Part shown: positions 42,996 through 52,181 of the stretch, piece after piece
Layout: each line of letters opens with the position of its first letter
Numbering within the stretch: the first letter of the stretch is position 1
NCBI RefSeq assembly: GCF_000714545.1
Contig: NZ_AUNB01000073.1
Location: forward strand, 62,001-126,000
Source: Thioclava indica
GTDB lineage: Bacteria > Pseudomonadota > Alphaproteobacteria > Rhodobacterales > Rhodobacteraceae
Direction of reading: 5' to 3'
DNA length: 64,000 nt
Made by a program: the position numbers and the translations under genes
Notes under the pieces: model-generated
Database searches by the model: none
The model's input: only the letters and a program-made list of their open reading frames with translations
Told to the model about the DNA's origin: nothing

Positions 42996-43904
42996 TCAGT
43001 TGCCGTCCTTGAAATCGAGGCCCATTTCCGAATAACGCTCGGCATCCTCCAGCCAGTTCGGGCGCACCTTGACTTGCAGGAACAGATGCACGGGGCGGTC
43101 GAGGAATTCGATCAACTCCATCCGCGCCGCTTTAGAGATCGCCTTGATCGTCTCGCCCTTGTGGCCAAGGATGATGCCCTTGTGGCCATCGCGCGCGACG
43201 TAGATCAGCTGATCGATCCGCACCGAGCCATCTTCGCGCTCTTCCCAATTCTCGGTCTCGACGGTGAGCTGGTAGGGCAGCTCTTCGTGTAGCCGCAGCG
43301 TGAGCTTTTCGCGGGTGATTTCCGAAGCGATCATGCGCAGCGGCAGATCGGCAATCTGGTCTTCGGGATACAGCCACGGCCCCTCGGGCATCTCGCCTGC
43401 CAGCCATTCCTTGAGATCGGCCACGCCATGCCCACGTTCGGCGGAAATCATGAAGGTTTTGGCAAACTCGAATTTCTCGTTAAGTTGCGCCGCAAGGCCC
43501 AGCAGCGCCTCGGATTTGACCTTGTCGATCTTGTTGATAGCAAGCGCCACGCGCAGACCTTCGCGCTCTTTGAGCGCCTCCAGAATGGCCTTGCCACCCT
43601 CGGTCAGGCCGCGATGTGCCTCGATCAGCAGCACCACGACATCAGCGTCCGCCGCCCCGCCCCAAGCCGCCTGCACCATCGCGCGGTCCAAACGTCGGCG
43701 CGGGCGGAAAATACCGGGCGTGTCGACGAACACGATCTGGCTTTGACCCTGCATCGCCACGCCACGGATGCGCGCACGCGTGGTTTGCACCTTATGCGTC
43801 ACGATCGAGACCTTGGCCCCCACCATCGCATTCAGCAGGGTGGATTTTCCGGCATTGGGCTCTCCGATGAGGGCCACGAAGCCAGCGCGTGTCGGGTTAC
43901 TCAT
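42996..43904 (-). CDS. era: GTPase Era
   Basis: Era is a GTPase that binds 16S rRNA near its 3' end during 30S maturation. The 302-residue protein has G1 GEPNAGKST at 14-22, G3 DTPG, G4 NKID and a C-terminal KH-like RNA-binding domain ([20 protein letters not shown]). The ATG overlaps the rnc stop (ATGA at 43901). The rnc-era pair is conserved in bacteria and both act on rRNA. Confidence 0.97.
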   Translation of the reverse strand: MSNPTRAGFVALIGEPNAGKSTLLNAMVGAKVSIVTHKVQTTRARIRGVAMQGQSQIVFVDTPGIFRPRRRLDRAMVQAAWGGAADADVVVLLIEAHRGLTEGGKAILEALKEREGLRVALAINKIDKVKSEALLGLAAQLNEKFEFAKTFMISAERGHGVADLKEWLAGEMPEGPWLYPEDQIADLPLRMIASEITREKLTLRLHEELPYQLTVETENWEEREDGSVRIDQLIYVARDGHKGIILGHKGETIKAISKAARMELIEFLDRPVHLFLQVKVRPNWLEDAERYSEMGLDFKDGN

Positions 43905-44587
43905 TCGCTCTCCTTCAGCCGCGCCAGCAACGCCTTGGCAGCGGCCATTTCGCCCTGACGCTTGGAGCCAGCCTGCGCCGTTTCGCGCGCGCCGTTGTCC
44001 AACAGGGCTTCAATGGTAAATTTCGGGGCATGATCGGGGCCGGAGCGGCCCGTGATCTCATATTTTGGCGGGGTCAGGCCGCGCGCCTGCGCCCATTCCT
44101 GCAAGGCGGTTTTCGGGTCGCGCGCGTCTTCTTCGACAGCATCCAGCCGCTCCCCCCAAAGGCGCAGGATCAAATCACGCGCGCCCTCAAATCCGGCATC
44201 AAGATAGACGGCGGCAATCACCGCCTCCATCGCATCGCCCAGCAGGGCCTGCTTGCGACGCCCGCCGGTCATCATCTCGGATCGGCCCAGTTTAAGCACC
44301 GCGCCAAGGTCAATCTGGCGCGCCACATCCGCGCAGGCCTCTTTGCGCACCAACGCGTTGAAACGCGGCGCCATCTGCCCCTCGGACGCGGCGCGATCCG
44401 CCAGAAACAGAGCCTCGGACATGACCAACCCCAACACCCTGTCGCCCAGAAACTCAAGGCGTTGGTTGTCAGGTCGCGTGGCCGTGGAAATCGAGGAATG
44501 CGTCAGCGCGCGCAGTAAGGTTTCGGGCCGGGTGAAGGTATACCCCAACCGGCCCTGAAAGGCCTTGATCTCTGCGCTCAGCTTCAA
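43901..44587 (-). CDS. rnc: Ribonuclease III
   Basis: RNase III cleaves double-stranded RNA in rRNA processing and mRNA turnover. The 228-residue protein carries the signature [12 protein letters not shown], the [10 protein letters not shown] metal-site helix and a C-terminal dsRNA-binding domain ([28 protein letters not shown]). I start at TTG 44587, which overlaps the lepB stop as ATTGA, has AAGG 8 bp upstream and gives the family-typical MKLS N-terminus. An in-frame ATG at 44620 would add 11 residues inside lepB. Confidence 0.93.
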   Translation of the reverse strand: MKLSAEIKAFQGRLGYTFTRPETLLRALTHSSISTATRPDNQRLEFLGDRVLGLVMSEALFLADRAASEGQMAPRFNALVRKEACADVARQIDLGAVLKLGRSEMMTGGRRKQALLGDAMEAVIAAVYLDAGFEGARDLILRLWGERLDAVEEDARDPKTALQEWAQARGLTPPKYEITGRSGPDHAPKFTIEALLDNGARETAQAGSKRQGEMAAAKALLARLKESE

Positions 44588-45369
44588 TTGATCGCCTTGA
44601 AGAAGCGATCCGACCGCCACGTCCAGAAGTAGAACAGCGACCGTCCGGCAGACGAGAACATGATCCGGTCCGCGCGCCCGACCAGATTGGCTGCGGGCAC
44701 ATAGCCGACACCGCCGACCGCTTGCGAGAAACGGCTATCCTCGGAATTGTCGCGGTTGTCGCCCATGAAGAAATACTCGCCCTCGGGCACCGTGAAGACC
44801 GGGGTGTTATTGGCATAGCCGCCATCAGTGATCTTGAGGATCTCGTGGCTCACGCCATTGGGCAGCGTTTCGATATAGCGGTGTTTGATGCAGGTATCAC
44901 CCTCGCCCACGGGCGCGTTGGCACAGCGCGGCATCAATTGCTGCGGGCCTTGCGGTGCCATCACCTCGGTGAAATCGCCATCCGGCGTCTCTTTGACCGG
45001 CTTGCCGTTGATATACAGCAACCCATCGGTCACCTGAATGGTATCGCCGGGCATCCCGATCAAACGCTTGATGAAGTCGACATCTTTGGTCGGGTGGCGG
45101 AACACCACGACATCACCACGCGTGGGCGCGCGATCAAGAATACGCCCTGTGATCGGGCAGGCCGAGAACGGGCAGGAATAGCGCGAATAGCCGTAAGCCA
45201 TCTTGTTGACAAACAGGAAATCGCCAATCAACAGCGTGTCTTTCATCGAGCCCGAGGGGATCCAGAACGGCTGAAAAAACAGCGTGCGAAACACGCCTGC
45301 GATCAGCAGCGCCCAGAAAATCGTCTTTACGGTTTCCCAGATCCCACCTTCGGTTTTCGTTTTCGCCAT
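44584..45369 (-). CDS. lepB: Signal peptidase I
   Basis: LepB removes signal peptides from exported proteins at the inner membrane. The 261-residue protein has one N-terminal membrane helix ([17 protein letters not shown]), the catalytic Ser in [17 protein letters not shown] and the catalytic Lys in [12 protein letters not shown], plus the [13 protein letters not shown] motif. A cysteine pair (YSCPFSACP) in a loop is typical of alphaproteobacterial LepB. It overlaps the rnc start. Confidence 0.96.
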   Translation of the reverse strand: MAKTKTEGGIWETVKTIFWALLIAGVFRTLFFQPFWIPSGSMKDTLLIGDFLFVNKMAYGYSRYSCPFSACPITGRILDRAPTRGDVVVFRHPTKDVDFIKRLIGMPGDTIQVTDGLLYINGKPVKETPDGDFTEVMAPQGPQQLMPRCANAPVGEGDTCIKHRYIETLPNGVSHEILKITDGGYANNTPVFTVPEGEYFFMGDNRDNSEDSRFSQAVGGVGYVPAANLVGRADRIMFSSAGRSLFYFWTWRSDRFFKAIN

Positions 45370-45420
45370 CTGCCCTGCCCTTATGAATTCTCGCCCTCCT
45401 TACCCAGCCTCACGCCCGAG

Positions 45421-45822
45421 TCAAGAAAGCTTGCGCGCCTCGATCACCACAAAGGCCTGTGCCCAAGGGTGGTCATCGGTCAATGTGACATGCACCAGCG
45501 CCTCGTAACCCTCTGGCGTCATGTCCGAAAGTCGATCTTCCGCCCAGCCGGTCAGATGCATCACCGGCTGCCCCGTTGGCAGATTTGTGACTGCCATGTC
45601 TTTCCATGAAATCCCCATGCGCAGCCCGGTGCCCAACGCTTTGGAACACGCCTCTTTCGCGGCCCAGCGCTTGGCGTAGGTGCCTGCCACGTCGCGCCGC
45701 CGCTCGGCCTTGCGCTGCTCGACCTCGGTAAACACCCGATTGCGGAAGCGATCACCAAAGCGGGCAAGCGTGCGCTCGATCCGCTCGATATTGGCCAGAT
45801 CGGTGCCGATGCCAAGGATCAT
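45421..45822 (-). CDS. acpS: Holo-[acyl-carrier-protein] synthase
   Basis: AcpS transfers 4'-phosphopantetheine from CoA to acyl carrier protein. The 133-residue protein begins [16 protein letters not shown], with the Mg-binding Asp in GTD, and has [15 protein letters not shown] with the second acidic ligand. It lies between lepB and a small membrane gene in the pdxJ-era cluster, as in related genomes. Nothing is anomalous. Confidence 0.95.
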   Translation of the reverse strand: MILGIGTDLANIERIERTLARFGDRFRNRVFTEVEQRKAERRRDVAGTYAKRWAAKEACSKALGTGLRMGISWKDMAVTNLPTGQPVMHLTGWAEDRLSDMTPEGYEALVHVTLTDDHPWAQAFVVIEARKLS

Positions 45823-46278
45823 TCAGCCCGCCTTTGCTTTCTTGCGTTGCTCGACCTTGAGAATATTCTTCGCGCCCATCGCGAAAAAGAAGCGGTTCAA
45901 CAGGAAGATGACGACAAACAGCACCGCCAAGACCACAGCCATCACGCCAAGAATGGTGGGCTCGAACAGGCTCTGGAGTTCGTCTTTCATCTCAGGAAAG
46001 ATGGCAAAAGCCGCGACTGCGAACAGGATCGAAAAGACGAATGCGATCACCACCGAGCCGCGCGCAAATTGCCAGCTTTCCGATGTCTCCGGCATCGTTT
46101 CGCGATCTTTGGCGAAAGTCATCCCGGCGACCAGCGCCGCAAACATGGCGGGCGCGATGCTGACAAACGAGGTGTATAGATCGACGCCGGAAAAATACCG
46201 CACAGCCCCAAGAATGATCGGCAGCCCGATAGAAAGACCGACGAACCAGCCGGTATAAATCCAGTAATATCTTTTCAT
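45823..46278 (-). CDS. Four-helix membrane protein in the acpS cluster
   Basis: A 151-residue membrane protein with four hydrophobic segments (residues about 7-28, 38-58, 73-97 and 108-132) and a basic C-terminus (QRKKAKAG). The layout resembles ABZJ_00895-type small membrane proteins; I give that as a possible family only. It sits between pdxJ and acpS and ends directly before the acpS start. Its function is unknown. Confidence 0.75.
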   Translation of the reverse strand: MKRYYWIYTGWFVGLSIGLPIILGAVRYFSGVDLYTSFVSIAPAMFAALVAGMTFAKDRETMPETSESWQFARGSVVIAFVFSILFAVAAFAIFPEMKDELQSLFEPTILGVMAVVLAVLFVVIFLLNRFFFAMGAKNILKVEQRKKAKAG

Positions 46279-46305
46279 CTCAAATGCCTTTCTCGGTTTG
46301 AAAGC

Positions 46306-47049
46306 TTATCCCCGCGCCGTGACCATCAGCTTGCGCATATGCACGATTGCGGGGGCGAGGCCGGTAAAAATTGCCTCGGCGATCAGGAAGTGGCCGATAT
46401 TGAGCTCGCGGATTTGTTTGATCGCGGCAATCGGTGCGACCGTGTCGTAGGTCAGCCCGTGGCCCGCATGCACCTCAAGCCCAAGGCTGTCGGCATAAGC
46501 TGCGCCCGCTTTAAGCGCCTCTAGCTCAACGTCACGCGCCGCGAAATCGCCCGCATGGTGCATGTCGCAGTAATGGCCCGTGTGCAGTTCGATCACCTGC
46601 GCGCCGATCTTGGCAGAGGCCTCGATTTGCGCGGGATCGTGGCCGATGAACATCGACACGCGAATGCCCGCTTCGACCAGCGGGGCGACGAAATCGGTCA
46701 GCCGCGCCAGATCGCCCGCCACGTCAAGGCCGCCTTCGGTCGTCACCTCCTGGCGCTTTTCGGGCACGATGCAGCAGGCGTGCGGGATATGGCGCAGCGC
46801 GATGGTCTGCATTTCAGGCGTCGCGGCCATCTCGAAGTTCAGCGGCACCTTGATGCCCGCCATCAGCGAGTCGATATCACCATCGCGAATATGACGGCGA
46901 TCTTCGCGCAGATGCGCAGTGATGCCATCCGCCCCCGCCTCTTGCGCCATCAGCGCCGCACGCAGCGGATCGGGATAGGACGAGCCGCGCGCGTTCCGGA
47001 TCGTTGCGACATGATCGATATTCACGCCAAGGCGCTGGGTTTTGGGCAT
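46306..47049 (-). CDS. pdxJ: Pyridoxine 5'-phosphate synthase
   Basis: PdxJ condenses 1-deoxy-D-xylulose 5-phosphate with an amino-ketone phosphate to form pyridoxine 5'-phosphate (vitamin B6). The 247-residue TIM-barrel protein shows [20 protein letters not shown], the [14 protein letters not shown] segment, [13 protein letters not shown], an IELHTGHY strand and [11 protein letters not shown]. It is first in the transcription unit toward era. Motifs and length match the family fully. Confidence 0.96.
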   Translation of the reverse strand: MPKTQRLGVNIDHVATIRNARGSSYPDPLRAALMAQEAGADGITAHLREDRRHIRDGDIDSLMAGIKVPLNFEMAATPEMQTIALRHIPHACCIVPEKRQEVTTEGGLDVAGDLARLTDFVAPLVEAGIRVSMFIGHDPAQIEASAKIGAQVIELHTGHYCDMHHAGDFAARDVELEALKAGAAYADSLGLEVHAGHGLTYDTVAPIAAIKQIRELNIGHFLIAEAIFTGLAPAIVHMRKLMVTARG

Positions 47050-47125
47050 GGGAGGTCTCCGCGTTCAACTTGGCCAGAGTATGCCCGTCTGCGCGCGCGG
47101 GGAAAAGAGCGCGATTGTATCAATA

Positions 47126-47773
47126 TCAGAAGGGGCACTCTGCGCTGAAACTCAGGTGAACACCGCCATCGGGGTGGCGAAAGCGTAAAGATTCCGCATG
47201 CAGCATTAGGCGCGGGAAATCACGCGCCGGTCCTTCGGCATAAAGCGGATCACCTAAAATCGGGTGGCCCAGCTCTGTCATATGCACGCGCAACTGGTGA
47301 CTGCGCCCGGTCAGCGGCATCAGGCGGATGCGCGTGGTGCCGTCTTCATGGCGCATCACCCGCCAATCGGTCTGCGCCGCGCGCCCGTTTTCAAAATCGA
47401 CATGCTGGCGCGGGCGGTTGGGCCAATCGACGCAAAGCGGCAGATCGACCGTGCCTTCCTTTTGCGCCAACTCGCCCCAAAGCCGCGCCTGATAGACCTT
47501 CTTGGTCTGGCGTTTCTCAAATTGCAGCCCGAGATGGCGTTGCGCATGCGGCGTCAGCGCATAGACCATCACGCCGGACGTGTCGGTATCGAGACGATGC
47601 ACCAGCAGCACCTGAGGATGGATCGCCCGCAAGCGGCTTAGCAGGCAATCCGCCTTATCCGGTCCCTTGCCGGGAACCGACAGCAGCCCCGCCTGCTTGT
47701 CGACCACGAGAACCTCGTGATCGGCATGCAGAATGCGCGGGGCGTCTTTGGGGGGATCATAAGTATAGCTCAT
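47126..47773 (-). CDS. RluA-family pseudouridine synthase
   Basis: A 215-residue pseudouridine synthase with the HRLDTDTSGVM motif (Asp nucleophile). The start VLVVDKQAGLLSVPGKG, the Lys-rich QTKKVYQARLWG and RIRLMPLTGRSHQLRVHM are typical of RluA, which modifies U746 of 23S rRNA and U32 of tRNAs. Without an alignment I cannot assign the exact target. The ATG at 47773 gives MSYTYDPP; a 15-bp upstream extension exists. Confidence 0.9.
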   Translation of the reverse strand: MSYTYDPPKDAPRILHADHEVLVVDKQAGLLSVPGKGPDKADCLLSRLRAIHPQVLLVHRLDTDTSGVMVYALTPHAQRHLGLQFEKRQTKKVYQARLWGELAQKEGTVDLPLCVDWPNRPRQHVDFENGRAAQTDWRVMRHEDGTTRIRLMPLTGRSHQLRVHMTELGHPILGDPLYAEGPARDFPRLMLHAESLRFRHPDGGVHLSFSAECPF

Positions 47774-47809
47774 CGCGCGGAGATGCACCGCAGCGCCCGC
47801 GCGGTCAAG

Positions 47810-48262
47810 TCAGAGCGCGGCAAACACATCGCGCAGGATCGCCTCCAGCGCGTCTCCATCTTCTTGCGTGAACGCATCGGGCTGATTGCTGTCGATATCA
47901 AGCACCCCGATCACCCCGCGCTGTGCAAACACCGGGATCACCAGTTCTGAGCGCGTGGAACTGGCGCAAGCAATATGACCGGGGAAGGCCTCGACATCGG
48001 GCACAAGCTGCGTCTGCCCCGTGCGCGCCGCCGCGCCGCAGACGCCGCGCGCAAAGGGGATCACCAGACAGCCATGCCCGCCCTGATAGGGGCCGATTTT
48101 CAGCAGTTCGGGTTCGGTCACACGGTAGAACCCCGTCCAGTCAAAGCGATCATCGCTATGATGGATTTCACAGGCCAGCGTCGCCATCAGCGCGACCTCA
48201 TCGGTCTCGCCTGTCGTCAGTGCCGCGATGTGCTTGGCCAAATCTTCGTAATCAACCTTCAT
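47810..48262 (-). CDS. msrC: Free methionine-(R)-sulfoxide reductase (GAF domain)
   Basis: A 150-residue GAF-domain enzyme that reduces free methionine-R-sulfoxide. Three cysteines occur at C65, C75 and C99, with spacings of 10 and 24, which match the catalytic cysteine spacing of E. coli fRMsr (84, 94, 118). FDWTGFYRV, GRGVCGAAAR and GVLDIDSNQPD-type segments complete the match. Its start overlaps the thiolase stop by 4 bp, so the two are coupled. Confidence 0.9.
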   Translation of the reverse strand: MKVDYEDLAKHIAALTTGETDEVALMATLACEIHHSDDRFDWTGFYRVTEPELLKIGPYQGGHGCLVIPFARGVCGAAARTGQTQLVPDVEAFPGHIACASSTRSELVIPVFAQRGVIGVLDIDSNQPDAFTQEDGDALEAILRDVFAAL

Positions 48263-49437
48263 GGACGTTCAATCGCGATGGCCGTGCCCTCGCCCCCGCC
48301 GATACAAATCGCCGCAATCCCGCGTTTCAATCCGCGCTTTTCCAGCGCGTTAAGCAACGTCACGATGATACGCGCCCCCGAAGCGCCGATCGGGTGGCCC
48401 AGCGCGCAGGCGCCGCCATTCACGTTCACCTTGTCATGGGGCACGCCCAGCTTGTGCATGAAGGCCATCGGGACCACGGCGAAAGCCTCGTTCACCTCCC
48501 AAAGGTCAACATCCTCGACCGACCAACCCAATTTTTTCAGCAGTTTCTCAATTGCGGGGACGGGCGCGGTCGGGAACTCGGAAGGCGCTTGGGCGTGGCT
48601 CGCATGGCCCAGGATGCGCGCGCGGATCGTCAGGCCCTCGGCCTGCGCGACCTGTTCCGAGGCCAGCACCAGCGCCGCCGCGCCATCCGAGATCGACGAC
48701 GAATTCGCCGCCGTCACCGTGCCGTCCTTGCGAAAGGCGGGCTTGAGCTGCGGGATCTTGTCGGGGCGGGCGTTAGCGGGCTGCTCATCCGTGCCCACAA
48801 CCGTGTCGCCCTTGCGCGATTTGACGGTCACGGCTGCGATCTCATCCGCGAAAGCGCCCGACGCCTCTGCCTCCAAAGCGCGCGACAGCGAGGCCAGCGC
48901 GTAATCGTCCTGTGCCTCGCGGGTGAATTGAAACGTCTGCGCGCAATCCTCGGCGAAGGTGCCCATCAGACGGCCCTTGTCATAGGCGTCCTCCAGCCCG
49001 TCCAGGAACATGTGATCGATCACCTGCGCATGGCCCAGTCGCGCCCCGCCCCGCATCTTGGACAGCAGATAGGGGGCGTTCGTCATGCTTTCCATGCCGC
49101 CCGCGACCATCACACCGGTATGCCCCAAAGCAACCTGATCAAAGGCGATCATTGTCGCTTTCATCCCCGAGCCGCACATCTTGTTGAGCGTGGTCGCGGG
49201 CACCTCCTCGCCCAAGCCCGCCGCGAAACCGGCCTGACGCGCAGGAGCCTGCCCCTGACCCGCTGGCAACACGCAGCCCATCAGCAGTTCTTCAACGCGA
49301 CTCGGCGCCACGCCTGCACCCGCAAGCGCCGCCGCAATCGCCACACCGCCCAGATCCGAGGCGCTCACATCGGAAAAAACGCCCTGCATTCCGCCCATCG
49401 GTGTGCGCGATGCGCCCACGATCACCACATTTTCCAT
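48259..49437 (-). CDS. Acetyl-CoA C-acetyltransferase (thiolase)
   Basis: A 392-residue thiolase II fold enzyme. C88 in NKMCGSGMKA is the acylation cysteine, GGACALGHPIGASGAR provides the active-site histidine, and C378 in CIGGGEG is the proton-transfer cysteine. It condenses two acetyl-CoA or cleaves acetoacetyl-CoA; acetoacetyl-CoA feeds both polyhydroxybutyrate and the ethylmalonyl-CoA pathway, to which mcd belongs. The ATG at 49437 follows GGGAG at good spacing; ATG 49443 is too close. Confidence 0.93.
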   Translation of the reverse strand: MENVVIVGASRTPMGGMQGVFSDVSASDLGGVAIAAALAGAGVAPSRVEELLMGCVLPAGQGQAPARQAGFAAGLGEEVPATTLNKMCGSGMKATMIAFDQVALGHTGVMVAGGMESMTNAPYLLSKMRGGARLGHAQVIDHMFLDGLEDAYDKGRLMGTFAEDCAQTFQFTREAQDDYALASLSRALEAEASGAFADEIAAVTVKSRKGDTVVGTDEQPANARPDKIPQLKPAFRKDGTVTAANSSSISDGAAALVLASEQVAQAEGLTIRARILGHASHAQAPSEFPTAPVPAIEKLLKKLGWSVEDVDLWEVNEAFAVVPMAFMHKLGVPHDKVNVNGGACALGHPIGASGARIIVTLLNALEKRGLKRGIAAICIGGGEGTAIAIERP

Positions 49438-49526
49438 GTCCATCTCCCAAAATTCTGCCCACGGATACCGAATGGTAAGCATTGGCGTCTAGCCTGCATT
49501 CAGAAATCTTGCTGCGGGAGCCGTAG

Positions 49527-49871
49527 ATGAACCTCTTTTCCGAAGCCTATGATGGCATGCTTGTGGTCCATGTCGATGAGCCACGCCTCGATGCTGCTAT
49601 CGCGATCCGCTTTAAAGAGCAGATGCGCGAAGTCACAGTGCAACCCGCGCCTCGGGTCATTCTGGACATGTCGAAAATCGAATTTCTGGACAGTTCCGGG
49701 CTGGGTGCGGTGGTGGCCGTGATGAAATCCCTCGCGCCGCACCGACAGTTGGAACTGTGCGGCTTGACCGGGAATGTCGACAAGGTGTTTCGCCTGACGC
49801 GCATGGACACGGTGTTTCGCATTCATCCCGATCTGGACACTGCACTGAACTCGGGGCGGAAATATGCGTGA
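49527..49871 (+). CDS. STAS-domain anti-sigma factor antagonist
   Basis: A 114-residue SpoIIAA-like anti-anti-sigma factor. The regulatory loop IEFLDSSGLGAVVAV carries the phosphorylatable serine at residue 57. In such partner-switching systems the unphosphorylated form binds the anti-sigma kinase and frees a sigma factor. The kinase-like partner is the next gene, overlapping by 8 bp, but no PP2C phosphatase or sigma gene is next to them. The target is open. Confidence 0.9.
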   Translation: MNLFSEAYDGMLVVHVDEPRLDAAIAIRFKEQMREVTVQPAPRVILDMSKIEFLDSSGLGAVVAVMKSLAPHRQLELCGLTGNVDKVFRLTRMDTVFRIHPDLDTALNSGRKYA

Positions 49872-50364
49872 TACATCAACTGGGGAAGGCCCTGCGCCAC
49901 GGCCCGACGCAGCGCCGCCCCCCCGCATTTTTCACCTAAGCTTTCCAGCCAGCGCAATTTCGGTGCGCAGCTCTTTGCGCGCTGCACTAGCCCGATTCGC
50001 GCGGGTTATGACGCCGGATGAGGCGGGCACGCTGGAACTGATCCTGGCGGAAGTGTTGAACAACATCGTGGAACATAGCTACCGAGATACCGGGGTGGGC
50101 ACGATTACGTTGTCGATGGTGCGCGATACGCAGGGGCTTAGTTGCTCTGTCAGTGACGATGGTGTGCCATTGCCCATGACCTGCCTGTCCCAGACGGATA
50201 ACAAAGATTCCAGACCAAGCCCCGAAAGCCTGCCTGAAGGTGGTTTTGGCTGGTTTCTTATCCGCGATCTAGCAACCAATCTGGGCTATACGCGCGATGG
50301 TAACCGCAATCTTCTGGCGTTCCGCTTGCCGCTTGCGCCGATGTTGGTACGCGCGGCGGGATAG
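49864..50364 (+). CDS. Anti-sigma factor-type ATPase/kinase (RsbW/SpoIIAB-like)
   Basis: A 166-residue HATPase_c protein with an N-box helix (LELILAEVLNNIVEHSY), a G1 box (VSDDGVPLP) and a G2-like GGFGWFLIRDLA segment. It probably phosphorylates the STAS partner encoded just before, with an 8-bp overlap. The first 23 residues are Pro-rich and lie outside the domain. Whether it binds a sigma factor or another target is not visible. Confidence 0.9.
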   Translation: MRDTSTGEGPAPRPDAAPPPRIFHLSFPASAISVRSSLRAALARFARVMTPDEAGTLELILAEVLNNIVEHSYRDTGVGTITLSMVRDTQGLSCSVSDDGVPLPMTCLSQTDNKDSRPSPESLPEGGFGWFLIRDLATNLGYTRDGNRNLLAFRLPLAPMLVRAAG

Positions 50365-50370
50365 CGCAGG

Positions 50371-50697
50371 TCAGTTAAGCTGAAACTGTAGCGGATAGGT
50401 GCCATTGTCGAAATCGCCAAACAAATCCGGCACGTCAGGGTGGCTCACCGGCTCTCCGGTGCGATCTGCGATAAGGTTTTGTTCCGACACATAAGCGACG
50501 TAAAAGCTGTCATCATTCTCGGCGAGCAGATGATAGAACGGCTGTTCTTTGCTTGGGCGCACGTCTTCGGGAATCGCCTCATACCACGCCTGCGAATTGG
50601 AAAAGACCGCATCGACATCAAACACCACACCCCGGAAGGGGTGCTTTCGGTGCTTTACGATCTGACCGATATGATATTTCGCCTGAGAACTGTGCAT
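50371..50697 (-). CDS. hspQ: Heat shock protein HspQ
   Basis: HspQ (hemimethylated-DNA-binding YccV family) stimulates Lon-type proteolysis and heat adaptation. The 108-residue protein shows KYHIGQIVKHRKHPFRGVVFDVD and QPFYHLLAENDDSFYVAYVSEQNL, which are diagnostic. The ATG at 50697 follows GAGGGG at good spacing. It converges on the anti-sigma kinase gene, with only 6 bp between their stops. Length matches the family. Confidence 0.92.
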   Translation of the reverse strand: MHSSQAKYHIGQIVKHRKHPFRGVVFDVDAVFSNSQAWYEAIPEDVRPSKEQPFYHLLAENDDSFYVAYVSEQNLIADRTGEPVSHPDVPDLFGDFDNGTYPLQFQLN

Positions 50698-50890
50698 TGC
50701 GACCCCTCTTTCTCCATTACTAAAATGTGAAGCCCCATGATGTCCACATTTGTGCCGCATTTTTGCCGGAAACAGTCTGTGCCGCCGAATCGAACAGTCT
50801 TTGCAAATCCCTGAACCTTTGCGGTTTCCGAAACGGGAAAAACAGCCTAATATGGCTGTAAATAAGCCGTTAGAGCAAAGAAGAGCAGTG

Positions 50891-51466
50891 ATGAAAAAAA
50901 TTCTCGCCCTTGGGCTGGTGTTGGTGATTGCCGCGTGCGGTGGCCCGCCGAAACCGCCGCGTAACCTTGATGACGCCTGCGCACTCGTGCGTGAACGGCC
51001 GCAATACTACTCTGCTATGCGCAGGACCGAGGCCCGATGGGGCGTACCGGTCGCCGTGCAGATGGCCACGATCCACCAAGAAAGCAAGTTCGACGGCAAT
51101 GCCAAAACGCCCAACCGCTTTGCGTTGGGGATTATCCCGATCGGGCGTCAAAGCTCGGCTTACGGGTATAGTCAGGCGCTTGACGCGACTTGGGATGAGT
51201 ATCGCAAAGACACCCGCAGCTTTGGTGCCAAGCGCAATCGCATCAGCGACGCCACCGATTTTATGGGCTGGTACATGGATGGCACGACTAAGCAGCTTGG
51301 GATTTCCAAATCGGATGCGCGCAACCAGTACCTCGCTTATCACGAGGGGCGTGGCGGGTATTCGCGCGGCACACATCGCTCAAAAGCGTGGCTTCTGGCA
51401 GTGGCAAATCGCGTCGCGGCCCGCGCGCAGATGTATGAGATTCAGCTAGAAAGCTGTCGTCGCTAA
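50891..51466 (+). CDS. Lytic transglycosylase-like lipoprotein (SLT domain)
   Basis: A 191-residue lipoprotein: residues 1-16 are a signal with lipobox VIAAC (lipidated C16). The soluble part has an SLT-like fold with the catalytic glutamate E64 in ATIHQESKFD, then GYSQALDATWDEY and a MGWYMDGT segment. It probably cleaves peptidoglycan glycan strands at the outer membrane. The upstream gap (50698-50890) carries dyads ACAGCC/GGCTGT (50842-50859) and GTTTC/GAAAC (50824-50834) near the likely promoter. Confidence 0.85.
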   Translation: MKKILALGLVLVIAACGGPPKPPRNLDDACALVRERPQYYSAMRRTEARWGVPVAVQMATIHQESKFDGNAKTPNRFALGIIPIGRQSSAYGYSQALDATWDEYRKDTRSFGAKRNRISDATDFMGWYMDGTTKQLGISKSDARNQYLAYHEGRGGYSRGTHRSKAWLLAVANRVAARAQMYEIQLESCRR

Positions 51467-51480
51467 GCGATGCGCAAGGC

Positions 51481-52077
51481 TCATCTTTCTTGCGCAATCT
51501 GCAGATCGATTGAGAACAGCGAGGTGGGATAATCGCCGCCTTTTTGAAGGTTATTCAGGATCGTCGTCGTTTTGGCGCCGGCCTGATCGGTGATCACCCA
51601 TTGGCGCAGTTCGACCGGCTTGGCGGTAAACACAAGCTGGATCGAGCCATATTCGGGATGCTCCGGATCTTGCGCCGTTACCAGCGTTTTGGGCCCATCA
51701 GAGCTGTAACTTGTCACCATCTTGTTGCGGCTCAGGTCAATATTGCTAGCCAAAATCAGGTTCAATGGCGTCTTTTTCAGCGGGTATTGTTCCGGTGGCT
51801 GGTTCGATTTCGGATCAAATATCGCCACCCGGTTGGCCGTGGCCAAGACCAGTGTTTTATCCGAATTATACTGAAACCGCGCCTGACCGGGCCGCTTGAG
51901 ATACAGCTTTCCAGTGGCAATCGAGCCATCGGAATTGACCTGCGTAAAATCGGCTGACGCGGTTTTTATACCATTGAGGTAGGCCGAAATGGCGTTGAGC
52001 GACAGCTTCTCGGCCATAGCCGGAAGCGCGAATGCCAGCGTGAAAACGGCGGCCAAAAGGATGCGTATCTGTTTCAT
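51481..52077 (-). CDS. lolA: LolA-like outer-membrane lipoprotein carrier protein
   Basis: LolA carries lipoproteins across the periplasm to the outer membrane. The 198-residue protein has a signal peptide (residues 1-22, ending AMA), then AYLNGIKTASADFTQVNSDG, YLKRPGQARFQYN and the C-terminal LNNLQKGGDYPTSLF. The beta-barrel-like carrier fold is expected. It is convergent with the SLT lipoprotein gene and downstream of ftsK, from which a strong terminator separates it. Confidence 0.92.
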   Translation of the reverse strand: MKQIRILLAAVFTLAFALPAMAEKLSLNAISAYLNGIKTASADFTQVNSDGSIATGKLYLKRPGQARFQYNSDKTLVLATANRVAIFDPKSNQPPEQYPLKKTPLNLILASNIDLSRNKMVTSYSSDGPKTLVTAQDPEHPEYGSIQLVFTAKPVELRQWVITDQAGAKTTTILNNLQKGGDYPTSLFSIDLQIAQER

Positions 52078-52108
52078 ACCGTTGAACTTAAGCTCTCTAG
52101 CGCAAAGG

Positions 52109-52142
52109 AAAAGCCCCGGCGTGATATTGCGCCGGGGCTTTT
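52109..52142 (-). terminator. Terminator after ftsK
   Basis: AAAAGCCCCGGC (52109-52120) and GCCGGGGCTTTT (52131-52142) are perfect 12-base arms around a 10-base loop. It lies 40 bp beyond the ftsK stop and upstream of lolA, so lolA must have its own promoter or depend on read-through. Confidence 0.9.
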
Positions 52143-52181
52143 CGAAAAATTGAGCGATTTCGCGCCACTGAACGCGCAGAC

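Noticed and set aside
47923-49530. 535-codon open frame on the plus strand
   Set aside because: Antisense to the thiolase and methionine sulfoxide reductase genes, both with complete catalytic motifs.
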